A DNA stretch of 64,000 nt from Streptacidiphilus fuscans (GTDB taxonomy: Bacteria > Actinomycetota > Actinomycetes > Streptomycetales > Streptomycetaceae): NCBI RefSeq assembly GCF_015690355.1, contig NZ_JADPRT010000005.1, forward strand, positions 326,503 to 390,502, in the 5' to 3' direction. The notes under the pieces are model-generated. The model did not search any database, had not been told where the DNA came from, and worked only from the letters and a program-made list of their open reading frames with translations. Made by a program: the position numbers and the translations under genes. Positions 57,604 through 64,000 of this stretch are shown here, piece after piece (the stretch's first letter is position 1; each line of letters begins with the position of its first letter).

Positions 57604-60590
57604 CGATGCGAGGTGTACTGCACCACCTGCTGGTAGGTCGGGCGGTTCTGCCACCCCATGTTGGGGTCGGTGACGCCGCCCAGCGGGCGCTGGACGATGG
57701 AGTCGGCGCACCACTGGTCGCCCGCCGCACAGGTGCTGTCGCCGGGGTAGACCTGGGAGGCCGGCTCCGCCGCCGCCTGCTGCAGCGTCATCAGCAGCAG
57801 CTGCCGGCACTGGGCCAGGTCGCCGCCGCCGCAGTACGGGCGGGCCAGCGCGTCGGCCGGGTGCTGGCCGAGGACGGTGCGCAGGTCCAGGTCGACGTAG
57901 GACCACCAGCCGAACTGGAACGACGAACCCTTGTGCGGGATCGACTCGTTGGCGTCCACCGGACCGTCGGACGGGCCGGTCTGGCCGCCCGAGGGCGACT
58001 CGTTGATCTGCAGCGCAACGATCATCGCGTTGAACAGGTCCTGGCCCATGTCGGGCTGGAACTCCGCCTGCACGAACAGCGGCCACCAGGCGTCGAAGGT
58101 CTGGATCGCCGAGGCGTCCGCGTAGGTGTGGCTGCCCGCCGACGTCTCCCTGCGCTGCGCGCCGTCCGCCAGCCACGCCTGCAACTGGGCGACCAGGGCC
58201 TGCTGGGCCGGGTCGGTGACCGGCTGGCTGTTGATGACCGCGAGCAGTTCGGGCAGCACGTCCTCACCGCGCAGGTCCGTCACGGCCGCGTTCTCCATCG
58301 CCTGAGCCAGCGACGCACGGGTGATCTTCTTGCCCTGCTTGGCTCCGGCGACCAGCGCCTGCACCCGGCTGTCGAGCAGGTTGGCCCGGTGGACCGGCCC
58401 GTCACCGAAGTTGGCGGACGCGTAGCCGGGGGCCTGCTTGTTGTTCCAGGACACGTAGTAGCCCTGGTCGACGCTCTGCGGGTGCTGCGCGGGCGGGGTG
58501 TACGCGGCCGTGTACGCCGCCCCGTCGAAGTCCTGCCAGGCGTACTGCGGTTCGGCCCAGCTGGGCAGGTCGGCCGCGACGGTCGCCGGACGCACCGGGT
58601 TCAGGCCGGAGTTGTAGTAGGCCGTGTGCGCGTCGTCGACGTAGAACCAGTTGAAGGTGAAGTCGATGTGCTGCGCGGCCTGTTGGAAGGTCTGCGGGGA
58701 GTCCACCGCGCTCGGGTCGTTGAGCATCTGGAAGCCGATGATCGAGTCGGCCTCGTGCATGTACGTCGAGCGCAGCGAGGTGTACGCGACCGGAACGCCG
58801 TGGACCGTCGCCCGTGAGGTGACCAGGCCGTACGCCGTCCGGTACATGATGAGCTTGTACGACCCGGCGGGCGTGCTGTCGGCGAGCGTCGGGCTCCAGG
58901 AGTCGTCGCGCTCCAGCGGGGTCATCGGCGTGCAGACGCCGTTGTCCTCGTACGCCATCGAGTCCTTGGTGGCCGGCGTCCCGTCGGTGTTGCAGAGCTT
59001 GACCGCGTAGGTGTCGGTGATGTCCTGGCCGGCGCTGGTGGCGCTCCACGAGTAGTCCTGGCCGCGACCGAGCTCGACGTAGAAGCTCAACCCGGCGAAG
59101 GACGCGCCTCGGGCGCTGATCCCGGGCCCCTGGATCTCCTCCAGCATCAGCAGCTGCGGCGCGAAGTAGCCGGTCTGCGGACCGAAGACGGCGACCGGGT
59201 GCCCGTCGTCGGTGTACTTGCCGGAGACGACAAGGGCGTTGGACATGCCGTGCTTGGCGGTCAGCAGGTTGCCCGGCAGCACGCCCTGGTCGAACACCCC
59301 GGCCAGCGACCGCAGTTGCTTGGGCGCCTTGGCCGCCTGCGCCTTGTCCTCGGCCTTCACGGCAGCCTTCGCCGCGGACTGGGCCGAAGTCTGCGCCGCT
59401 GTCTGCGCTGCGGTCCGCGCCGCCGTCGGGGTGCCGGCGCTGCTCGCGCTCGACGCCGCCGATCCGGTCGGGTCGAAGACGAGCTGCTGCGGGGTGACCG
59501 AACCCGGGTCCGGCATCGCCACACCCTGCGGATTCGCGGGATCCTGGCCGTAGTTGTAGCTCTGGCCGTCGTGCAGCGTGGTCACCGCGCTCGACGCCTC
59601 GCGCTCACGGAACGAGTTCCAGACCTGGTCGCCCTCGGTGAGCCCGTACTTGGCGTCGGCGGCCTCCTTGACCAGCGCGGACTGGAGCTGGTTGCCGCCG
59701 CCCGAGCCGAACAGCGCGCCGATCACCGAGGACAGCGCCACCAGGTCGGTCAGCTGGAACGGCTGGATCGAACCCGCGTTGGTGATCGCGTTGACCTGGC
59801 CCGTCAGGTCGTACTCGCCGGGGAAGGTACGGGAGTTGTAGGCCTGCGTGATGTACGCGTTGATCCCGTCCACGTACGCCTGCGCGTCGGCCAGCGCCTG
59901 CTTGCCGGCCGGGCCCTCGTTGGCCACCGCGTCGATCTGCTGCTGCAGTTCGCTCTCGGTGTAGGGCGCGGCCTGCCAGAAGCTCTGCTCCAGCTGCCGG
60001 TTGGCGAGCGCCCCGCCCGCGAAGCTGCTCAGCTCCCCGCGTCCGACGTGCCGGAACAGGTCCATCACCCACAGCCGGTCCTGCGCGGCGGCGTAGCCCG
60101 CGCCGTACTCGGTGCCGTAGCGCGTGGTCCCGTAGATGTGCGGCGTGCCGGTCGACTTGTCGCGGACGATGGTGACGTCGCTGCGCGGCTGGATGCTGCT
60201 CTCGACCTGACTCGGCGGGACGCCGAAGGACGAGTCGTTGAAGTAGTTGCCGAGGTCCGCGTCGGTCAGCCCGGTGTAGTCGTTCACCAGCGCGGCGTAG
60301 GGAGCGAGTTGGTCGTCCGTGTGGGCGGGCCGGGTGCCGAAGGCGCGGTTGCCGAGGATGTCCATCAGCGTCGCGTTGCCGTTCTCCCCCGGCGGCAGGA
60401 TGTCGTTGCACTGCCCGCCGCAGTAGTCGTACGGGACGCTCGCCGCGGAGGTGCGCTGGGCCGTGTTCGGCACGGCCGTCGAGCTCCCCGCCGATCTGGC
60501 CACGGCTCCGGACGGCAACGCCAGCGCCGCAGCGGTGACCAGCACGGCCACCGCGGCGACGGGTCGCGACCGCAGGAGGAATCGCCGCAT
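57600..60590 (-). CDS. Secreted penicillin-acylase-family hydrolase
   Basis: 996 residues. Sec signal to about residue 32. Ntn-hydrolase precursor: alpha chain with PHIYGTTRYGTEYGAGYAAAQDRLWVMDLFRH, a spacer, then the new N-terminus of the beta chain at Ser450 in KHGMSNALVVSG. The spacer includes an Ala/Lys/Gln-rich stretch of about 50 residues (AAQTSAQSAAK theme) that is unusually long. The family cleaves amide bonds of penicillins, acyl-homoserine lactones or cyclic lipopeptides; the substrate is not evident. CTGAC-N5-GTCAG palindromes lie both upstream (60651) and at its stop. Confidence 0.9.
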   Translation of the reverse strand: MRRFLLRSRPVAAVAVLVTAAALALPSGAVARSAGSSTAVPNTAQRTSAASVPYDYCGGQCNDILPPGENGNATLMDILGNRAFGTRPAHTDDQLAPYAALVNDYTGLTDADLGNYFNDSSFGVPPSQVESSIQPRSDVTIVRDKSTGTPHIYGTTRYGTEYGAGYAAAQDRLWVMDLFRHVGRGELSSFAGGALANRQLEQSFWQAAPYTESELQQQIDAVANEGPAGKQALADAQAYVDGINAYITQAYNSRTFPGEYDLTGQVNAITNAGSIQPFQLTDLVALSSVIGALFGSGGGNQLQSALVKEAADAKYGLTEGDQVWNSFREREASSAVTTLHDGQSYNYGQDPANPQGVAMPDPGSVTPQQLVFDPTGSAASSASSAGTPTAARTAAQTAAQTSAQSAAKAAVKAEDKAQAAKAPKQLRSLAGVFDQGVLPGNLLTAKHGMSNALVVSGKYTDDGHPVAVFGPQTGYFAPQLLMLEEIQGPGISARGASFAGLSFYVELGRGQDYSWSATSAGQDITDTYAVKLCNTDGTPATKDSMAYEDNGVCTPMTPLERDDSWSPTLADSTPAGSYKLIMYRTAYGLVTSRATVHGVPVAYTSLRSTYMHEADSIIGFQMLNDPSAVDSPQTFQQAAQHIDFTFNWFYVDDAHTAYYNSGLNPVRPATVAADLPSWAEPQYAWQDFDGAAYTAAYTPPAQHPQSVDQGYYVSWNNKQAPGYASANFGDGPVHRANLLDSRVQALVAGAKQGKKITRASLAQAMENAAVTDLRGEDVLPELLAVINSQPVTDPAQQALVAQLQAWLADGAQRRETSAGSHTYADASAIQTFDAWWPLFVQAEFQPDMGQDLFNAMIVALQINESPSGGQTGPSDGPVDANESIPHKGSSFQFGWWSYVDLDLRTVLGQHPADALARPYCGGGDLAQCRQLLLMTLQQAAAEPASQVYPGDSTCAAGDQWCADSIVQRPLGGVTDPNMGWQNRPTYQQVVQYTSHR

Positions 60591-60650
60591 GTCCGCTCCC
60601 TTTCCTTGCAGGCTGACGGCCGATCCGGGTGATCAGGCCGCTTGAGTGCC

Positions 60651-60665
60651 CTGACAGTAGGTCAG
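60651..60665. promoter_or_regulatory. CTGAC-N5-GTCAG palindrome upstream of the acylase
   Basis: CTGACAGTAGGTCAG, 60 bases before the leftward start, followed at once by TTACTGACCGGTCAGG, which has the same half-site spaced more tightly. A probable operator of a TetR-type regulator. Confidence 0.6.
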
Positions 60666-60840
60666 TTACTGACCGGTCAGGAAGGTGTCGGACCGCAGTA
60701 TTTTTCCTGCTCATGCCAGGCGGTCGGCACCCCTTCCGCGCCGAAACGGCCTCCGACTTGGACAAACGACCTACTTCACCACGGCGCGACGGAACGAACA
60801 GTTACCCCGTCGTGACCCTTCCCCCTTCGCGCCGTTCGGA

Positions 60841-60853
60841 GTAACACCGTTAC
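60841..60853. promoter_or_regulatory. GTAAC-N3-GTTAC dyad before the decarboxylase operon
   Basis: GTAAC-ACC-GTTAC, perfect arms, 46 bases before the start at 60899; another GTTAC is near 60802. A candidate operator for the rightward operon. Confidence 0.45.
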
Positions 60854-60898
60854 AGAGCCCGCCGAGCGGCGAGGTACTGAGCGAAGGGACGGCACGCC

Positions 60899-61756
60899 AT
60901 GGCACGCGTACGGTACGGCCCGCGCACCGAGGCCGAGATGCAGGCAGCACGGGACGCCCGCTCCGTCCTCCCCGACATCTGGTCCACCGGCGTGGTGGCC
61001 GTCTGGGAGACGGACCCTGACGTGGTGGCACAGGTGCTGCCCGCACCGCTCAAGCCCGCCGAACGTCCGCTGGTCCGGGTCAACATCAGTCAGGTGGACA
61101 TCTTCGGTTCGCCGCTGGGCGCCGGGTCGTTCGCCGTCGCCGCGCAGCACGGCGCGCAGAGCGGCTGGTACCCGCTGGTGATGCCGATGACCACCGAGCG
61201 CGCGCTGACCGGCGGCCGGGAGGTCTTCGGCGAGCCGAAGAAGCTGGGCGAGGTGAGCGTCGCGCGCGAGAGCGACACCGTCCTGGCCCGACTCGCCCGC
61301 CACGGCGTCGACTTCGTCGAGGTACGCGGCCGGGTCACCACCGCGCTGCCGCTCCCGGAGGAGACCGAGAAGGTCGACTTCTACCTCAAGTTCCTCCCCG
61401 CCGTCGACGGCGACGGCTTTGACCTGGACCCGGTGCTGGTCCACTGCACCCGCCGCGAGCGCGTCCGCAAGCTGGAGGCCGTCGACGGCGAGGTGATCCT
61501 GCGCGAGTCCGCCTTCGACCCGGTCGCCGACCTGCCGGTGCGGCGGCTGCTGGAGATCACCATCGGCGAGAAGACGTCCGACCAGCGCGGACGCGTCGTC
61601 GAACGCGTCAGCCCGCAGGCGCTGCTGCCCTTCGTCCACCAGCGCTACGACGACCCGGCGCAGGTCCTCGACTCGGTCACCCCACCCGACGCCGCCTCGC
61701 GCTCGGTCGCTTCACCCGACGCCGCGGCAGCTCCGACCTCCGCCGGGGAGGCCTGA
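60899..61756 (+). CDS. Acetoacetate-decarboxylase-fold protein
   Basis: 285 residues. The ADC fold: GSFAVAAQHGAQSGWYPLVMPM and EVFGEPKKLGEV, in which the Lys pair matches the Schiff-base Lys of acetoacetate decarboxylase. Together with the SDR and amidohydrolase genes directly following, it more likely is a decarboxylase or hydrolase in ring or beta-keto acid catabolism. The last 30 codons include a repeat of the unit SVxxPDAA encoded by about 30-bp DNA repeats, just before the stop. Confidence 0.85.
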   Translation: MARVRYGPRTEAEMQAARDARSVLPDIWSTGVVAVWETDPDVVAQVLPAPLKPAERPLVRVNISQVDIFGSPLGAGSFAVAAQHGAQSGWYPLVMPMTTERALTGGREVFGEPKKLGEVSVARESDTVLARLARHGVDFVEVRGRVTTALPLPEETEKVDFYLKFLPAVDGDGFDLDPVLVHCTRRERVRKLEAVDGEVILRESAFDPVADLPVRRLLEITIGEKTSDQRGRVVERVSPQALLPFVHQRYDDPAQVLDSVTPPDAASRSVASPDAAAAPTSAGEA

Positions 61757-62647
61757 ATGGAGCTGACACCGGGTCAGGTCGCCGTCGTCACCGGCGCCGC
61801 CGGCGGCATCGGGCTGGCGATGGCCCAGCGCTTCGCCGCCGAGGGCCTGCGCGTGGTCCTCGCCGACGTCGAGGAGGCCGCGCTGGACAAGGCCGTGGCC
61901 GGACTGCGCGAACAGGGCGCGGAAGCGCTGGGACAGCTCACCGACGTCTCCGAGCGTGACAGCGTCGAGGCGCTGGCCGAGGCCACGTACGAGGCCTACG
62001 GCGCGGTGCACGTGCTGTGCAACAACGCGGGCGTCGGCTCCGGCGCCGAGGGCCGGATGTGGGAGCACGAGCCGAACGACTGGAAGTGGGCCTTCGCCGT
62101 CAACATCTGGGGCGTCTTCCACGGCGTCCAGGCCTTCGTGCCGCGCATGCTGGCGGGCGGCGTGCCCGGACACGTCGTCAACACCTCCTCCGGCGACGGC
62201 GGCATCGCGCCGCTGCCGACCGCGTCCGTCTACGCGGTGACCAAGTCGGCCGTGGTCACCATGACCGAGTCGCTCTACGCCCACCTGCGCGCGGAGGGTG
62301 CGCCGATCGGCGCGTCCGTCCTCTTCCCCGGCCCGCACATGCTGCGCACCGGCCTGTGGGAGTCGCACCGCAACCGCCCCGACCGCTACGCCAAGCAGCG
62401 TCCCCGGAAGACCCCCTACCGCAGCCTGGCCCAGTGGGAGGCGGCGATGGAGGCCGCCGGGCAGACGATCGAGTTCACGCCCGTCGAGGACGTGGCCGGG
62501 GTCGTCGTGGACGGCATCCGCGCGGACCGGTTCTGGATGCTGCCGCCGAGCGAGCACAGCGACCGTCAGATCCGGGCCCGCTCGCAGTCGATGCTCGACC
62601 GCAGCAACCCGGCCTACCTGGAGAAGTTCGTCCTCGGCGACGACTGA
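61757..62647 (+). CDS. Short-chain dehydrogenase/reductase
   Basis: 296 residues; its ATG follows the previous stop directly. Classical SDR: VTGAAGGIGLAMAQRF (cofactor), NNAGVG, catalytic Ser in VNTSSGDGG and YAVTKSA (YxxxK). The N-terminal codons 3-7 happen to form the palindrome CTGAC-N5-GTCAG (61763-61777). It oxidises or reduces an alcohol/ketone in the same path as its neighbours. Confidence 0.92.
   Translation: MELTPGQVAVVTGAAGGIGLAMAQRFAAEGLRVVLADVEEAALDKAVAGLREQGAEALGQLTDVSERDSVEALAEATYEAYGAVHVLCNNAGVGSGAEGRMWEHEPNDWKWAFAVNIWGVFHGVQAFVPRMLAGGVPGHVVNTSSGDGGIAPLPTASVYAVTKSAVVTMTESLYAHLRAEGAPIGASVLFPGPHMLRTGLWESHRNRPDRYAKQRPRKTPYRSLAQWEAAMEAAGQTIEFTPVEDVAGVVVDGIRADRFWMLPPSEHSDRQIRARSQSMLDRSNPAYLEKFVLGDD
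61763..61777. promoter_or_regulatory. CTGAC-N5-GTCAG palindrome inside the SDR start
   Basis: CTGACACCGGGTCAG encodes residues 3-7 of the SDR. It may be chance, but it fits the consensus found at eight other places. Confidence 0.35.
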
Positions 62648-62678
62648 GCAGCCCTGCCCTTGGAGGGAGAGGACGACC

Positions 62679-64000
62679 ATGACCCATGACATCGAGCACA
62701 TCGAGGGGTACGAAGACCCCTATCTGATCATCTCCTCGGACTGCCACGCCGGACTGCCGACCGAGGAGTACCGCCCCTATCTGGAGACGGCGCACCACCG
62801 CGCCTTCGACGAGTTCCTCGCCCAGGGGGAGGCGCGCCGCGAGGAGGCGACCCGGCTCGGCGTCCGCAACGAGGCCTTCGCGCAGAAGTGGTTCGAGGAC
62901 CACGAGGAGGGCCTGCGCGGCGGCTGGGACGCCGCCCAGCGCGACAAGGAGCTGGACGGCGACGGCGTCGCGGGCGAGGTGGTGTTCCCGGACGCGGACG
63001 CCGTCGACTCGCGCACCGCCGCGCCGTTCGGCGTCGGGCTCGGACTCAGCGGCGACCAGGACCCCGTGCTCGGCATGGCGGGGGCACGCGCCCACAACCG
63101 CTGGCTGGCCGAGTTCGTGCGCGCGGGCGGCAGCCCCGAACGCCGGTGCGGCGTGGCCCTGTTGCCGATCACCGGCGACCCGGACACGGTCGTCGCCGAG
63201 GTCCGCCGCGCCCACGCGGACGGGCTGGGCGCGGTCATGATCCCGGCCATGTGGGTGGACCAGGCGCCCTACCACGACCGGCGCTACGACCCGGTGTGGG
63301 CTGTCTGCGAGGAGCTGCGGATGCCGGTGGTCACCCACTCCGGCGCGGCCCCGCGCCACGAGTACGGCGACCATCTGGGCATCTACGTCACCGAGGTGAC
63401 GTTCTGGCCGTCCCGACCGCTCTGGTTCCTGCTCTGGTCGGGCGTCTTCGAGCGGTTCCCCGGGCTGCGGTTCGGCGTCGCCGAGTCCGGCTGCTGGTGG
63501 CTGCCCAACCTGCTCTGGTTCATGGACCGGCTGTACCTGGGCGCGCACGGCGGCAAGAAGCTGTCCCCGTTCTCCGAGCTGACCATGGCCCCGAGCGCCT
63601 ACGTCGACCGCAACTGCTTCATCGCCGCCACCAACACCAAGCGCCGCGAGCTGGCCCACCGCTACGAGATCGGCGTGGACAACATCTGCTGGGGCAGCGA
63701 CTTCCCGCACCCCGAGGGCACCTGGCCCAACACCCGGCAGTGGATGCGCACCACCTTCCACGACATCCCGATCGCCGAGACCCGGCGGATGCTGGGCGGC
63801 AGCTGCGCCGAGGTCTTCGGCTTCGACACCGCCGCGCTGGCCCCGATCGCCCGCCGGATCGGCCCGACCCCGGCCGAACTCGGCCAACCCGAGGACCAGT
63901 CCGCCGTCGAGGCAGCCTGGGCCCCGGCCAAGGCGGTCGGCCGCCACTGGCTGACCGGCCACGACTTCCCGTTCCTCGGCACCGCCGCCCCGACGGAGGG
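62679..64000 (+). CDS. Amidohydrolase-family (PF04909-like) protein, cut by window end
   Basis: At least 440 residues; start ATG 62679 after GGAGGGAGAGGAC; no stop before the edge. A TIM-barrel metal-dependent hydrolase/decarboxylase: SSDCHAG near residue 20, VVTHSGAAPRHEY, PGLRFGVAESGCWW and GSDFPHPEGTWPN, with metal-binding His/Asp. It is related to the amidohydrolase_2 (ACMSD-like) group of decarboxylases and hydrolases. It forms an operon with the ADC-fold and SDR genes, likely for catabolism of an aromatic, terpenoid or keto acid. Confidence 0.88.
   Translation, partial: MTHDIEHIEGYEDPYLIISSDCHAGLPTEEYRPYLETAHHRAFDEFLAQGEARREEATRLGVRNEAFAQKWFEDHEEGLRGGWDAAQRDKELDGDGVAGEVVFPDADAVDSRTAAPFGVGLGLSGDQDPVLGMAGARAHNRWLAEFVRAGGSPERRCGVALLPITGDPDTVVAEVRRAHADGLGAVMIPAMWVDQAPYHDRRYDPVWAVCEELRMPVVTHSGAAPRHEYGDHLGIYVTEVTFWPSRPLWFLLWSGVFERFPGLRFGVAESGCWWLPNLLWFMDRLYLGAHGGKKLSPFSELTMAPSAYVDRNCFIAATNTKRRELAHRYEIGVDNICWGSDFPHPEGTWPNTRQWMRTTFHDIPIAETRRMLGGSCAEVFGFDTAALAPIARRIGPTPAELGQPEDQSAVEAAWAPAKAVGRHWLTGHDFPFLGTAAPTE

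Noticed and set aside
62475..63962. Leftward 495-residue frame at the right edge
   Set aside because: It is antisense to a rightward amidohydrolase frame with clear motifs and no stop; codon third positions favour the rightward gene.
1..64000. tRNA, rRNA, insertion sequence, prophage or integrase genes
   Set aside because: I looked for tRNA-like ends, transposase motifs and integrases on both strands and found none.

Overview
This is one continuous stretch of chromosome from a very high-GC (roughly 70 percent or more) actinobacterium, most like the Streptomycetaceae or Catenulisporaceae. The evidence is strong G/C at third codon positions, many GTG starts, secreted proteins with Ala-rich Sec signals, and actinobacterial families: DUF5709, SAM-methyltransferase PF04672, TIGR03084, an ECF42-type sigma factor with a DGPF partner, a bacterial NO synthase, and a CebR-like box. 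I see no rRNA, tRNA, CRISPR array, phage or insertion sequence. About 61 genes are annotated; the last runs off the right edge.

Layout. 0-4 kb: a secreted protein, a PucR-type regulator and a secreted HExxE-motif protein. 4-10.5 kb: small regulatory modules (TetR with cupin, a DGPF/ECF sigma pair, MerR with a SnoaL-like protein). 9-13 kb: an NCS1 permease and an M20 amidohydrolase opposite a double-domain Lrp/AsnC regulator. 13-20 kb: an alkylsulfatase-type metallo-beta-lactamase-fold enzyme, an orphan F-ATPase b subunit, an ArsR-SRPBCC fusion, a HIT protein and a large multidomain HExxE surface protein. 20-26 kb: secreted proteins, a second DGPF/ECF pair, a methyltransferase and an M48 protease. 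26-29 kb: NO synthase translationally coupled to a flavohaemoglobin. 29-41 kb: nitronate monooxygenase, alcohol dehydrogenase, peroxiredoxin-like protein, kinase-fold protein, a repeat-bearing secreted protein, a two-gene cassette of unknown function, thioredoxin/DUF4395 and a ribosome-hibernation factor.

41.4-48.9 kb is one coherent redox locus. A response regulator and histidine kinase are followed by a chain of ATGA/GTGA-overlapping genes: a Pro-rich membrane protein, ApbE, a ferric-reductase-like membrane protein, a NuoF-like flavoprotein and a 3Fe-4S ferredoxin. A separate cytochrome-b-like gene follows. I read this as electron delivery from NAD(P)H to the outside of the membrane. 49-64 kb: a GH3 beta-glucosidase under a CebR-like box, an acyl-CoA dehydrogenase/TIGR03084 pair, TetR and MarR regulators, a penicillin-acylase-family enzyme and the start of a catabolic operon (decarboxylase fold, SDR, amidohydrolase).

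Two sequence-level patterns cut across gene families. First, at least nine genes end in short tandem duplications (8-19 bp period) that copy their own stop codon. Second, the palindrome TGAC-N5-GTCA occurs at least nine times, five of them with a gene's TGA stop as one arm. I consider these two patterns, the NO synthase-flavohaemoglobin operon and the 41-49 kb redox locus the main points for follow-up.
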